Origin: Margaritispora aquatica
Lineage: Eukaryota; Ascomycota; Leotiomycetes; Helotiales; Discinellaceae
Direction of reading: 5' to 3'
Assembly (NCBI GenBank): GCA_007644065.1
Contig: VJWN01000018.1
Span: 806,001 to 870,000 of the forward strand
DNA: 64,000 nucleotides
This document shows, in pieces, positions 34,752 through 47,930 of the stretch. Within the stretch, counting starts at the first letter, position 1. Each line of letters starts with the position of its first letter. The notes beneath the pieces are model-generated. The model made no database searches. It was not told the DNA's origin and worked only from the letters and a program-made list of their open reading frames with translations. A program made the position numbers and the translations under genes.

Positions 34752-34993
34752 ACATCCTCGGACTCCTTATTTTTCCTCCATCGAACTTTGTTTTAACTTC
34801 ATCATCCCATTCTTCAATCTTATTCTAGACATTGATCTCCATAAAGACCAAGCAAAGTCAAGCTCTTCCGTATCCACCACCAATCTCGCTAGCTCTCCCT
34901 AGCATTTTAGCTTTTCGAAACCTACACTACCACGACACTATTACTTCTTCACCCACTTAACTACCCACTCACCCACTCCTTCCACTCTACAAA

Positions 34994-36148
34994 ATGTCTC
35001 CTCATAACGACGCTCCTTCCCCTTCTGGCAGCTTCACTCAAGGCTTCAATTCAATGTCATTCCGTCCAATTGCAAGTTCTGGCCTGAGAATATCAAGTAG
35101 CAATACAAACAGCGTCTACTCTGAATCACTTATCAACGACACACAATACAGCTCTTCTTACAGCAGTACATCATTAGACATGGAAGATCATATCAACCGC
35201 CCATTGGTCCCAGGAGTTTACGTCCCTACCGTCTGTTTCTTCGACCCTGTCACTGAGGATCTCGATACTGCTACAATTGCTTCGCATGCCGTTCGCCTTG
35301 CCGAAGCAGGCGTAGCTGGAATCGCAACCCAAGGATCCAATGGCGAGGCAGTGCACCTCACACATAGCGAGCGATCAACGGTTACTTCCGTTACACGATC
35401 AGCTCTCAACTCGGCCGGCTTCTCTCACCTACCCATCATCGTCGGTTGCGGTGCCCAATCTGTTCGGGAAACAGTGTCTTACTGTCGTGAGGCATACAGT
35501 GCGGGTGGTGATTATGCCCTCGTGCTTCCTCCGGCGTACTACGCACCTCTTCTTTTGCCTGCCATGGCCAGCGTCATCGAGTACTTCAATGCCGTTGCGG
35601 ATCAATCGCCTATCCCGCTTTTGATCTACAACTACCCAGGAGCAGTCTCGGGCATGGATCTATCCTCGGATGTCATCATCAAGCTCTCAGCACACCCGAA
35701 CATCAGTGGTGTCAAGCTCACGTGTGGAAACACCGGAAAACTTAACCGAATCGTCGCTGCTACTCGATCGCCCAAAGCTCAATCCACGAGCACGACACCA
35801 CAATTCATCGTTCTTGGTGGAAGTGCAGATTTCACCATGCAGAGCTTGATTGGAGGTGGTCACGGGATCTTGGCCGGCTTGGCGAATATCGCGCCCAAGG
35901 CTTGCATCGAGATCCTGCGTCTTTACCGAACAAACAAGTTCGCAGAAGCCCAAGCCATGCAGGAGATCGTTGCCCGTGGGGACTGGGCTGCCATTCAAGG
36001 TGGGATCGTGAGCACCAAGGCTGGCATGGAAAGCTGGTTGGGTTATGGTGGTTTCGCCCGCAGCCCTCTGCCACGCCCAAGCTGTGATGAGAGCGCGAAA
36101 TGGAAGGAGGGTTTCAGGGAGCTCGTTGCATTGGAGAAGAGCCTGTAA
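34994..36148 (+). CDS. DapA-family aldolase (dihydrodipicolinate synthase / 4-hydroxy-2-oxoglutarate aldolase-like)
   Basis: Single-exon, 384-residue class I aldolase that forms a Schiff base with pyruvate. The TIM-barrel starts at about residue 75 (VPGVYVPTVCFF). GSNGE near 113 is the carboxylate-binding loop, IYNYPG supplies the catalytic Tyr near 212, and SGVKLTCG supplies the Schiff-base Lys near 241. GGSADF and GGHGILAGLANIAP complete the barrel. The first ~70 residues are Ser-rich and not part of the fold. Fungi make lysine by the aminoadipate route, so true dihydrodipicolinate synthesis is unlikely. Cleavage of a 2-keto-3-deoxy sugar acid or 4-hydroxy-2-oxoglutarate is more likely, but the substrate is unknown. 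Confidence 0.9.
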   Translation: MSPHNDAPSPSGSFTQGFNSMSFRPIASSGLRISSSNTNSVYSESLINDTQYSSSYSSTSLDMEDHINRPLVPGVYVPTVCFFDPVTEDLDTATIASHAVRLAEAGVAGIATQGSNGEAVHLTHSERSTVTSVTRSALNSAGFSHLPIIVGCGAQSVRETVSYCREAYSAGGDYALVLPPAYYAPLLLPAMASVIEYFNAVADQSPIPLLIYNYPGAVSGMDLSSDVIIKLSAHPNISGVKLTCGNTGKLNRIVAATRSPKAQSTSTTPQFIVLGGSADFTMQSLIGGGHGILAGLANIAPKACIEILRLYRTNKFAEAQAMQEIVARGDWAAIQGGIVSTKAGMESWLGYGGFARSPLPRPSCDESAKWKEGFRELVALEKSL

Positions 36149-39100
36149 GCTTTCGTACCATTGAATTCTTTGCTGCATTGGAATGGAAGGGACACCTTTG
36201 GGACTTGGGTTGATTGGAGTAATACGGTCAGATGAGTGATGGTTCGCGGAATCTATGCGGCATCACATGTTATGGTGGGCGGGTTTTGGGAACGTCTCTC
36301 AAAAGTCTTCTGACGGCCTTGCACGCATTTCTTATCTCCTTGTCGGGCGGGTGTGGGAGAGGAGTGGGAAGCTGGCACTCCCGCCCTGCTTCTCTCAGAA
36401 GAGCCGGTTTTCATTCACGATAGGGACAATTTTGGGGCTATTTTGTAATCATGCACTCGGCAGGGCGATATACTCGATCTTGAGGAACACTCGGAGGCGT
36501 TTTCCGGAGAAGCATGTTTATTGTCATGTGTCCTCACTTCCTGCATGTCGATTTCTTGGGTTGGGAACTTTGGAGTATTATGCGTTTTTGCTTTCTTTTC
36601 TTTGGCCACCACCGCCGCTGTGGCAGTTTGATTTCACCTTCTCCTTTCCTCTTCGACACAAACAGCAACGGAAAAATCAGTTGATGCAAGGCACTGAGAC
36701 GAGAAAAGCAAAGTCCTTTTATTCATTCTTTGTTCAAGATCATCTTCGATGGTTAAGATCGAGAAGATCCTAGGGAAGAGCAGTGGGCGGAGGAAAAAAA
36801 ATTAGATCTAGAAAGAAAGGAGAGCTTCACAGCTAAATGCCAAATCTTAATCACTACATCGTTTTCTCCACTCATTTGATGCGTATAAACCACAAACAAG
36901 CATTGCTGTTTCTTTTGTGTTTGCTTTACTGATTTTTTGGTGTTCTTCAACATGTTTTTGTTTTTTGTTTCCTAATTGTCTCAATCGTTGCTTGTTGCAA
37001 GTTTCAAAACCTCTCATATCATCAATATCGGCAGTTAATATATTATGGAACACAGCAGCTTAACACAAAGTTCGGGGCCCCTGATTCTGGAATATTCCCT
37101 TCGCCCTTCCGCCCGTTCTGACAGATGGAGATAGCAAGCAATTGCTTCTTCTCATACCCACTTTACTTGCTTTTATCGTTCTTCAGCACTAGTATCACCA
37201 TCCCTATCCATATCCCATGTACATCAGAGACAGAGGTACATGATGTCTGAAGCTAGATGCAGCCAGAAACGTGGCTAGTAGTGCTGCCTTGGAGAAAGAA
37301 GGAAGAGACCGAGAGATAAGCAAAATTGTCGAGTGGTCGCCATACAACATCCCTTAAGGCCACACACACACACCGCAGCACTGATAACACTTACATATAT
37401 GCAGAAAAAGCAAAATACATAAAAACACAGACTAAGCCTGGGCGTTGGGGAAGGTGAGCTGGGGAAAGTGGGTGTTGAGATTAGCATCGGTGAGTAGTTC
37501 GGTCGGTGTATGGCGTGTTTCCTTTCATTGTTTGCTTTCTTTTGGTTGGGTTGTGTGTGGGGTGGGATGAGGAGCGTTAGAGCTTGGAGGCTGGCTAGAC
37601 GATGTGATGTGGTACGGCAGCAAAGCATGGCATGATGGTGATGATAGCCATGCCCTCGATGACCATGGGCAAGTTTACTTTTCCCATGCAGCGTGGGCAT
37701 GTGTATTTACTTCTTCCTTACCGGGGTTGAAGGCTGGGCTGCATGTCGGGTAGGGTTCCGGGCTAGAATGGGATTGGCATTGGAAGGCAACTAAAGGCAC
37801 CGAGAGGCTGGAAGCGAAGATAATAGACTGCCGACTTATCTCGGTCTTTTTTCCTTCAGGCTATGGGAATTAGACTATCGGTGGTGACGAGTGTTGCCTG
37901 TTTCTTGTCCCGGAGAACTGGGAAGAGACATTGACACGGCATGCATGGGTCGACGCAGTGGGATACGAAGAAGGAAGGCGAAAGAGCAACTGCGTGTGGT
38001 GTCTAGACAGGCGAGATGCGGTTAGGCTTGCTGTTTGTTCCCTTCGATGGATCGGCTCGATGGAATTCTGGGGGGAGATGAGCGATCTTGAATCGAGAGA
38101 TTGATTGATGATCCTCTGGGCTTTTGGTCTTTGCCTCTTGTTTGGCAAGAACTGTGATGTTGAGCTGCAGCTCTGAGGTGTGGTGAGGAATCAGCCTTGA
38201 GAGGATGATTGATTTGCAGTGAGGTGAGCCGATAGCTTGCTTATGCGTAAGCGAGACAAGTGCAATTTCATCATGGCTTCCAGAAGTTCGCTCAATATTC
38301 TATCCGTTTGTGAGTTAGTTTAACACGAGACATAAATGTTGATGACTGATATCAGCCTCTTCTTGTGTTCTGGTCGACGCGGAGGTGGAAGAGCGTCCGT
38401 GAAGTCATGGTACTCTAGATTTGGTTGTAAAGGCATCAACATTGAGTAGGTGTGCGGTCAAAATCCGATTGAACTTCTTGGAGCATTAGGTAAGACTCCT
38501 CCACTGAGATAATGGACATAGGTCGATTGTCCAATATGTGTAGTGGTTAGACTTGGAACACAGATTTACCTTGCTATACACGTTAGGTTTCAAGACTTGA
38601 TTTCGCTATCGCTCTCCCCATTTGATATATATTATAACAATATCTAAAAGAACCACTTTACGCTAAATACATCTTGACCACAAAATCAAGCAATGAGAGG
38701 GGGATAAATCTTGCTAAACACTATGATCTGCGAAGATTGCTTGTTATACCTTGAATTCTAAGCTATGGCGTCATCAACGCTTCTGCCACTTTATAGATGA
38801 AATATATCTTCGAGGCATTGAAGCTCTATCCCCTAGTTATCAAGTGGCAGAATTGGGGGACTTCAAAAGGGCTTACCCCATAATTGGCCGGATCGCCGAT
38901 CCTATGCCTGCTCTATCCTTTCGGGAAAGCATCGCGGAATCCTAGACGTTCGCAAATGTGTCGAAACTCGGTGACACAAGCACGACATGTTCAAGCACAG
39001 CGGAGCAAGAAAATCAAGTATAATGAGCAATGCCCTTCTAGAACATTCAAAAAGGTCTCCAGGGGTCCGATCTATCCTTCTTTCTTTCCCAAATTTTCCA

Positions 39101-39220
39101 AGTCTAGATACATTCAAAAGCAATGGCCGTGGTATCCAAAATATCGCTCAGCAACAAAATCGCTCAACTATTGTATTATCACTTGTACATCCGTTTCGTC
39201 GTAAGCAAGGCTTGAAAGCC
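36149..39220. other. Convergent 3-kb intergenic region
   Basis: It lies between the 3' ends of the aldolase (+) and the Zn-cluster factor (-). I see only simple features, such as a short CA run near 37360-37372, and an AT-richer part around 38600-38720. No gene family is recognisable. Confidence 0.5.
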
Positions 39221-41643
39221 TCATCTCATCCCGCTCAGGGCAACACGACCTGTCGGGTGAGCCATGTAATCATCTCCAGCACCGCTTCCAGAGCTTGAGC
39301 TGACACTCGTGCTAGGGCTCGCAAGCCCGCTTCGATCCTCCATATCCCTATCGCCACCAATGCTCCCGTCGTCTCTCATAGCGCCGATAGAGAATCCTCC
39401 ACCATTGAATCCATAGCCGTAGCCTTCGGCGATGCTTCTCTGCCTCCTGTTTCCGCCCATATTCTCGCCTTCGCTCCCGACTCGACTGAGTGCCGGCTTC
39501 TCTGGCAGTGATTTCAGCAATCCGGTAGATGTATCCAGCATCCCCATCGCAAATTCAGTCAGCCGGCCATTGCCGTCACCTTCCGCACCACCTCCTTTAC
39601 ATGATACTCCGAGTGTCCACCTATATTCGCCAAGTCGTCTGCGATACCAGTCCGCTTCTTCTCTACCCGGCGCTGTAGCCCATAATAACGAGCCAAAAGT
39701 GCCAATTAGTGCAAAGTTTGTCTTCGAAGCAAAGTACCAGAACGAGCGCAGATGAGCAGATGTGAGCCGGTTCACAAAGTCCATAGCAGAGATAAGGCGC
39801 GTCTTGGCTGCACTACGGCAGATGTGTATGATGTAAGGATCCAAGGCAGGCTTCGAGCCAGGTGACGTAGGAGACGAGGGTGTTGAAGAAAGGGACCGAA
39901 CAATGCGACGGTGGAGAGTGATTTCGGTTGCAAAGTAAGCGAGGTGAAGCGAGCCAGTTGACAGCAATCTATTACTACTCGGGATTGATACCGCAGAAGC
40001 ATCCATACGTAAACATTGAGGAAGCGCTGCAAACCACTCCTTCAGCTTCAATTGAACCGGCTTAGCTAACGAGAGAATCAGATGCGTCCCTTGAGCACCA
40101 GCTTGTGTCACAGCTGACATGGCCTGAAGAGTGTAAAAGGTATCTAGAACCTCGGCGAGAATCTGAGACAGGATGATCATCTGGGAGAACAAAAGGCGAC
40201 CTCGCTCGTACTCGGCAGCTTCTTCGACGTCCGACTCGTCATACTCAACATCAGGAAAATCGTTCGGGCAAAGTGGCTGAACTGCCCAGTTGGAAGCGAA
40301 GATGTGGGATGGTCGACCGTGAATCAAAGCCCCCCACTTGTCTTGCATATACAGGGCCCACGCAAGACGTTTTCTCAATCCACGCTCCCATGGGGGGATC
40401 TTCCAGTTCGAACAGTCAAGATGCAACCCCAACTCTTGGCCTATGGCAATCAATTGTGCGGTTGGCGCCCATTGATCTCCCTCTGGTCTTTGAGAGAGTA
40501 ACAATCCTGCCTGAACCGTGGAGAGCTTCGGTCGATACATAGCATCGGCCAACGTGACACGAGCAAGTCGCTCGAGTTCTCGTATGTCAGGTTTGGGCAC
40601 GTTCACAAGTTCCTCGCTGTGATCCCACCAGTTGATGGCCAGAATATACACTGCCGCTAAAATCGAAGGTGAGAATTCTCGATATGACCGGTGGTATTTT
40701 TCGAAGAAAACGGTTTTTTGAAGTATCGGGAAATTTGGATGGATGATCTTGAAATACAAATCAAGTAACGCAGGTCCATGCGGTGACACGATATCCTCGA
40801 TAGCATCTGCATCATCGATAATATGCTCGTGACCTGGTGTATTGTAATCCGGTAGCATGAGGAAGGTTTCCGTATTGCTCACTTTTCGTAACGTCCCTCG
40901 GGATAGGAGACTTTCATCTTGAGGATCGAAAGTTGACAAGTCAATGAGAGAGGGCTCAAAGTCGGTAGTTGGACCGATATACTGGCTGTATCGATCATTC
41001 TGTAAGCCGAGAGTTCGCTTCAGCATCGTTGGACCCCCAATGTTCGCCATTTCCTCAACCAATGAACTCGTGGCACCGATACTGGAAACACTTGACTCGG
41101 GAAGCCTACTTAGCAATTCCTCTGTCCGGTCTGGGGATCTGTTGTACGAGAATCAGCCATTGCCTTGATATATGAACATAACGAATTTTCAAAGAATGTA
41201 AGAGGAAAAGTGGATTTCTCAGCTGAAAAAATTGTTTGATCATACCTTCGCTTGGCAACTGATTCTTCCTTTCCTTCCGTGTTCAGTTTTCTCTTTCTTG
41301 GCTGCGGACTTTGAACAAAGGTACAGTCCTGAGTGTGGAACAGGCACAACACGCAACTTATCTGCCCCTCATTGATCACGCATCTGCTCTTCCTCCTCCT
41401 GCACGCATCGCACGGCCTATCTTTCCTTCCTCGCGTATTTGTGTTTGTGTTTGTACTTGACTCTGCGGACGCTGTGCTACTCATACTTGTCGATATTTGA
41501 GCTTTACTGTAGTTGCTGCCCAGAGATTCGACAAAGGACTCAACTCGGGGTGGCCTCGAAGCTATAGCTATGGGCTGGGTCCGAGCGATAACCGTTGGAT
41601 TTGACATGGCGTAATGAGGCTCGATTTGAGTGGTGATCCCCAC
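39221..41643 (-). CDS. tamA: Zn(II)2Cys6 transcription factor, Dal81/TamA-like
   Basis: Nuclear regulator of 771 residues, from exons 41643-41246 and 41138-39221 (107-nt intron splitting an Arg codon). The binuclear zinc cluster is complete: Cys78, 81, 88, 97, 100 and 107 in CDACRRRKSRC...SCVLC...C, followed by a basic linker with QSPQPRKRK. The fungal-specific regulatory domain spans about 190-500 (SPHGPALLDLYFKIIHPNFP, YREFSPSILAAVYILAINWW). The linker and this middle domain resemble the Dal81/Uga35-TamA family, coactivators for GABA, urea and allantoin use that cooperate with GATA factors. The C-terminus is Gly/Ser-rich. Met13 (41607) is an equally possible start. The gene symbol rests on remembered similarity only. 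Confidence 0.8.
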
Positions 41644-44600
41644 CAGGTACCGGAATTCTATGCTGCCTGATGACCAGCTTCACTATCAGCGACTGGGCCC
41701 GGTGTTTGGGGGTTTTCCAAGGCTGGCTGCACCAAGAAGGATTCAGACTGTATCTGGGGGTATGGGCGAAGGTTTCCCTGCCTTCGGAGGTCTGCGAGAG
41801 CTAGGTCTTGCTCACTCTAAAACAGGAGGATATGACTGGCCTGTCTGCTGCAGCTACGGGCTCAAAAAGAGAAGCAAAGCACGTAGATGGAGCGTAGCTG
41901 AATGTTCACAGTGGTGTTACTGGTTCAGTAGATACGAAAGATACGCTTATCGTTGTCTCCCCACTCTCCGAATATAAAACCTAGTGAACAAGCGGGAGGG
42001 AAGCTTATCGCTTGGTGGGAACGGCGAGCAGCTACCGTAGATCTGCTTTGCTCTTTCTAATGTCTCGCCGAGGCTATTCCAGCCACCTCATGAAGCGTTT
42101 ATGTTGGTAAATCTGTGAATCTTGGTCAATGGCTGTCACATCTGCACGAGCCGGCCATTGACTGAAGGAGAAGAAGTTGATGAATGCTTTGCGCCGTCAT
42201 TGGGGGGGGCTGTGGGCACCAACTGGACGGAGTTTAGGACAATGCAATCAAGGTATTGCTTGATTGTACGAGTAAATCTAGATCTTTGATCTGCAGGAGT
42301 AAAATTGGTCGTCCGAGGGAGGCCGGAGTTGATTGATTTGACACTTGGAAGTATACAAGCGTTGACGAGTGAGGTCGTCAAAGCCTTGAGCGATAAGCAT
42401 GCCTGATATGATTGATATATCTTTTATTGATCGAGTTACAAACTTATCTATCGTACTTAAAGTACGAGTCTCGCATTGATAACACTAACTGCCCTGGTAC
42501 CTCCAAGATTGACGCTACACGGTCAGGGTACAAGATCAGCGTTGTACGTTGGCAAAAGGTCCCGGTCGGTTTATGACAGCAGCAAACGCTATAAGAAGCA
42601 TTTCGGTACGTAATAAAGGATATCTCCGGACTGCTGACTGGCTTGGGCGTTACAAGCTGCAACATGGAAATCGTGGGAATCAAGGGAATGCTCTACTCTG
42701 CAAACAAAGCTGGCCAACGTCAATACATCTTGACATTTCTGCCCACTCAAAGAGGCTCTCCTTATCGCAGACGACGATGCAGATGCAAAACATCCGATTC
42801 ACTACCTGTTCGACTAGTAGTAACTCCCATGAAGGACCGCTCGTCACCGCCTCGAGACCCGCGTTTTCGGGCTTAGACTGGTAGTAGTAGACCAATAGAC
42901 CAATAACTAGTAATACAAACGTGCCCCAATCGTCAACCCCACAGTCGGCTCCAGAGTGTGATATGTAAGAGAATCATTACCAGTGCTGCTATTGGACAGC
43001 CTGAACAACCTGAGCAACCGTTGCATGACACTGGTAGGGGTGCCTGGAGACGTTTAGGTAATTCGTGTAGATTAGGGATGTTTCTGTGTCAAAATTGTTT
43101 GACAGAACATTTCCTTCTCATCTCCGATGGCCCGATATGAAAACCCCAGGACCCGACGGGCCGGCGATCATGTCATGTCATGTGAAGTGGCATTTACACT
43201 GAAACGTGATTCATTCGCACGTGCTCTTCGAGACAACCTGGAAGCTCATGGCAGGTGAAGAATGAGGTGAACCCTCTCATCATCTGTATCATTGAACCAC
43301 TTGCTCGGCTACAGGAATTTTGAACATCATGGTGAGATGAAGCTGAAGCTGTACGAACCAAAGTGTCGGCCGAATTATTCTTCTCGATATCTCGTGCCTG
43401 GATCCATCCTTTTGATAGCTTTGCTGCAGAGAACTTGCTTTTTGAAACCTCGTGGTATATTAGTGGTCTTTCATTATCACGCTTCATCGCAAGGTGATAA
43501 AGGCGATGGATGGGTCGTCCCGGAGACTTTCTGATACAGAGGATCCAATATGGTGAGGTGCACTCTGGTCTGAAAATGGCTGCCTCAACATTCATAGACT
43601 CTTGCCCATGTCCAGGACATGACCCTATAATGCATATAACGCAAGAGGATCGTTGACATTCCACCGCACTGCGTGTCTACATACCAGCCTTGAAGTAGCC
43701 ATGGCTTAGTCTCGAGGTAGTGATGACGTATGCAAGTCTGGTCCTGATCTGTTGGGGATGTGTACGCTCATTCAGACCTTAGCATTTTCCGTCGACACCT
43801 CCATCTACGTTTCCTCTGTCTCTCTCTGTCTTCTAAAGACAATAAGGTGGGGAATTAGCACAGTCTTAATGTAAATATACTGGTGATTTTCACCAACTCA
43901 GTGTACCTGTCTGGTATTAACATACACGAAATGGTTATTCGAAGCAGAGCATGTGGTGACAAACTGATGATAATGAGACAAGCATGTTGCTAAGGCTAAG
44001 AGAAGTGCTGCTGCTTGGAAATCACATGCATTAATGTTAGCTAAACTGAGAATAAAAATGTCATGGAGGATATTTGGTAACTAGTCATTCCTGTTAAAAT
44101 TGCTCCTGTGTCGATGCACGTATATGAGCTAAACACAAAGGGTGGACAAATCTCAAAGAGTAAGTAAACAAATGCAGCAACAGCAACAGCTTGAAGCCAG
44201 GAAAAGAAGGAAAAGAACATGATCAACGTGTGTCTTGTAGGTAATTCAAAGACCGAGTTTCGATATCTGCCCTGTGAAAGTTCGAGCATGACTTCCAACT
44301 CGTTTTGCGGTAATAGTTGAGGATCAAATAAAACTAAAAAAATCGCAGTCCCTTCTAGACCATGAAATGCAGTAGGATGGAAGGCAGGATGTTGAAGCAC
44401 AGTCGAGTTACTTTGTGGTCATGTTATTTCTTCATACTCAACACCCAGCGGGTTAATTGAAGTGGTCTGGAAACATTCAAGATGTGTTGAATTCTATCTA
44501 GTTCTTAAGACGTGAAACGAGAAACGGGAAATCGATGCTAAGCAATTTTAGGTTTGCTCCACCAAAACGGCTGACCACTGGCCACCCACCACCCGGACAC

Positions 44601-45044
44601 CCTTCAGAACATATCACTAATTGACCTCGCTATTCACAGCCACCACTGCCCGCAGGAGCCACTTAACCTCTTATTCCAGTGTCTAGATGTTCGCTTCTCG
44701 TACCCAAGCAGCGGCAGCTGCAAGAGATGCAGAGTCTCATCCCGAGCGAGCCCAGTATTGGTTGTTTAGTGACACCTACAACAGACACGGAAAAACAATG
44801 GCTTGCAAGAGCTGAAGAAGACACCTTCCGCAGCTCAAAATCTGGAGTCAGCTAACATGGGAATATGTAAAATGCAGATCAATCAGCCAGCCTTGTATGG
44901 CAGCTCGTCTGACTTTCGAGCTATGAATACCTTACATAAAGAAACGGCCTGCTCAAGCTAAGATCATCTCTCCATCCTTCACTCTGTGCTCGCTGCTCTT
45001 GAAGTTGGCTTGAATATCCTGTCATACGTGTTGAGTCGATAAGG
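41644..45044. other. Divergent 3.4-kb intergenic region
   Basis: It separates the Zn-cluster factor (-) from the four-TM protein (+). Several 70-155-codon open frames exist (for example 43194-43664 on -, 44041-44400 on -), but I recognise no motif and see no convincing splice structure. The 43840-44420 part looks AT-rich. Confidence 0.45.
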
Positions 45045-46156
45045 ATGTCAACGGATCATGGTGAGATGTTATTTGGTCTTTGTTCCTTCCACTGGACACT
45101 TTGGATGATTCTATGGGAGGTCGTGCAGTCCTCTGTTATCATCAGTCATTTCACTTCTGCCATTCTAGCCACCTTCATATATACTGTATATTAAGCTACT
45201 GTTGGACAATGTCTTGTCGATTTTGCAGTTAGAAGCTATCAGTCCCTCGGCTAACACTGTAATCACAGATGCTGTTGTGAAGGAAACAGCGGTGCCAGTT
45301 CCCGTTGCATACAATAGGCATATTTCCTATAATATTAGGAAAAATGATGACCACGATCCTACTATATACACCGAAACCAAAGTCGATATCGTGCAAGTCA
45401 CTGAGGACAAAGGCCTGCAGCAAGAAGGTGCAAACGCCGAACACGAAGAGGGAAGAGATGCACAGACCAAAAGCTCGGTCTTGATCTTTCTCCTTGACTC
45501 TGTACTCTACATCCGGGTTCTCGCCATCTTGGTCATGTTGATATCTTTTTCATTGATCCTCACTGCGGTTGTCATGTTCTCGAAAGCTCAGAAAAAGCCT
45601 GGAAATCCTTTGGACACTGTGCCTAAGCGAGCACCCATTACGGATCACCCATGCATTTTGTTCCTTGGCGTAGCAGCCATGAACTTTGTTCTTAGCACCA
45701 CAATCCTCGGTCTATCGTGTATATCAACAAAGGTACGCTCTTGAATTTGAAGATGGTTACCCAGCTAACGGCCACAGTTCAAAAAGAGTTGGGAAGCTGT
45801 AAATGCTTACTTCGCGATCTTGTCTGCAATAGGCTTTGGAACGAGCATGGGTGCTTGCTTCTACCTCAACAAGCAAACAAAACTTCAAAATGATCTTTGG
45901 TATGCCTATATCCAAGTATCTGCCATTGTATTGTGCTGATATGTTCAGGAAATGGTCATGTGGTAACAAACAGAATGGGATTGTCAGTGATGACATTAAC
46001 TTTGGGCTTGTGTGCCATGTAGTAGACTATGGGTGGAAAGCTGGTCTGGTGCAGGCCTCGCTCGAGCTCCTGACCTTTATTGTAGCCTGTGTGGCATTTA
46101 TCTTACTCAGGTACTCTCTCTTCATTCGGTATGGACATTGGGGTAAATTTTTCTAA
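45045..46156 (+). CDS. Four-TM integral membrane protein, unknown function
   Basis: The well-supported part has exons 45229-45732, 45778-45899 and 45949-46156, all joining in frame. It has four hydrophobic segments: around VLAILVMLISFSLILTAVVM, ILFLGVAAMNFVLSTTILGL, AYFAILSAIGFGTSMGACF, and LELLTFIVACVAFILL. A K...NDLWKW(T/S)C motif is followed by a short loop with NFGLVC, a pattern I associate with fungal MARVEL-like four-helix proteins. No in-frame ATG precedes the first helix in that exon. The best start I find is ATG 45045, joined by a 43-nt intron (45186-45228) in phase 0, giving 324 residues with an additional hydrophobic N-terminus. That first exon is uncertain. Confidence 0.55.
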
Positions 46157-47930
46157 GTAATTTTTGTGATCAATCTATGTTGTCTTGATTCCTGTGGCGA
46201 AGGTATTAGTTTGGCTTCATGTGAGGGAGAAACTGGTTGCTTGGGCGAGGTCTTGTGTTTTGGGTGCTCGAGGCCTATCTAGGCTTAAGTATGCAATTCA
46301 ATGGATGGTATATCTATCGATTTAATCAGTTCGGCATTCGGTGTTCGAATGGTTGCGAATCGAGAGAGCTTCTAATTCATGGCGCTTGAATTGAGTTCAT
46401 CAACGTACCTTCCAGGCCAAATTTATTTCGTTGGATACCTTGTCCATGCCAAGAGCATTGCCGCCATCGAGCTGAAGCGAAAATGGACCTCCCATATTGT
46501 CGTGTAACATTCGAACGAAGACCAGCATACCTTCACCTATGTACAAAGGTACAACCATGAGAGGGCCTCGAACGATAGTTGATCCACCATTGGATATCGA
46601 CTCGTTTTTGGTATTGACAGTGGCCTCGAGATTTCTCGGTTCCATCCTTCTAAGGATTCGATGTTGAGTGTTATCATTTCATTCCAGATATACGGCTAAC
46701 GACTTCAGAATCCAGCGGTGAAGTCGACTCTGCTGCGGATACCCGTATTCTGGGAGCTGAGCTCTAGTTCCAGGTATCTTCTGTCTTTTCTCGAGTTCGT
46801 TGGTTAGCACGGACAGAGTTTGCCTATGATGCAGTCAACAGGAAGTGTTGTGATGGGCAGGCGCGGGTGCTGTCGAGTTTTTAGTTTCACATAACACGTT
46901 GTGGCATGTGGTTTGGGGAACACATACATTTTGCTAACGACATCATAAGGTACATGGGTAGAACACGAAAGGCAAACGATCAGCAGAGCTGAACGTCCCT
47001 CTCAGCTCTCAAGTACAGCATTTGCGGTTCAATTCCTTGGGTCTTTCTTGCAAACGATCCGTACCAAAGTCATGGAGTGACGAATCTAGCAACAGCGGCT
47101 AGCAGCTTGGGACCACATGTCTCAAGCCATTGCTTGTCCGCAACCACAAACCTTGCCAGCCATGTGTTCAGCATTTTGATGCCTCTTTGCATTGCGTTGT
47201 GTTATGTACTAAAGGAATAAATACGGATGTTGCAGACTTGAGACATATGGTTCTTTGTTTGGGAGAACGGGGACAGAAGTACATATCGTCATGTTACGTG
47301 TAGTACACAAGAACCAATTGACTTGTGGGATAGCCGAACATGAGAATTCCCAAGTGTGAAAGGCACTGATCTGCTACTATAGAAATTGCTGGTCAATGTT
47401 TTATTTGATACTCGTCCAGCCTGATTGCAGGATTGAAATCTTGCTTTGAGCTTTCGATATCAGCTACTATGTATAGTCTAGTTGGAGCTTGTTGTTGCCG
47501 CATTTATTATAGCTCTAGAGAATATGCAAAAGCTATCACTTGGAGTGGAACAGGACTATCACCACAATGATAGCTTCAAGTACCAGAAATCATACGAGGG
47601 TTCCTGTAAGTAAGCGCTCGGGATCTCCACGATGCTGAATTGTGCAACGTCGTCTCGGTTGCCACGAGGCTCAGTGGGTCATCCTCGTCGTTGGTATTGA
47701 CGACGACAATGCCGGGCTATAACTACCTTAGCTTTGTGGTGGGTGATTCTTAATATTGTTCCGAATCACAGCCTTGTATGATTTACTTCATCCCCCAGAT
47801 TTCTGTTTCATGATTCTTAAATTCCTGACTTTTGACCCTGATTGGAGTGGTTCAAAATAACATTTTGCTAGGAGTTCTGGCTCTTCCTTTTCATTTCTAA
47901 GTAGTCAAACTATCTCGACCAATTTGCAAG
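46157..47930. other. Intergenic region upstream of tyrosinase
   Basis: No assignable gene. A minus-strand open frame at 46400-46645 has a protein-like composition but no recognised relative and no credible start or splice partner. The last few hundred bases are presumably the tyrosinase promoter. Confidence 0.45.

Larger units (their letters stand above)
29386..34993. other. Large intergenic region (5.6 kb), promoter side of the aldolase gene
   Basis: No supported gene. Open frames are short, lack motifs and have no splice-consistent extension. Local features are an ATC run near 32829-32843, a 7-nt and a 9-nt tandem repeat at 33681-33740, a GGT run at 34492-34515, and a TATA-like element with a pyrimidine-rich leader before 34994. 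Long intergenic DNA upstream of a single gene may hold regulatory sequence or undetected non-coding transcripts. Confidence 0.5.

Noticed and set aside
43194..43664. Minus-strand 156-codon frame
   Set aside because: No motif or splice support; several rare-looking residue runs.
44041..44400. Minus-strand 119-codon frame with hydrophobic stretches
   Set aside because: No motif, no splice partner, and AT-rich setting; hydrophobicity can arise from T-rich sequence.
45966..46025. Possible additional 60-nt in-frame intron in the four-TM gene
   Set aside because: Its removal would delete the NFGLVC segment that seems conserved in such proteins; retained as exon.
46400..46645. Minus-strand 81-codon frame with a protein-like appearance
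   Set aside because: No family I recognise and no credible exon partner; kept only as an intergenic note.
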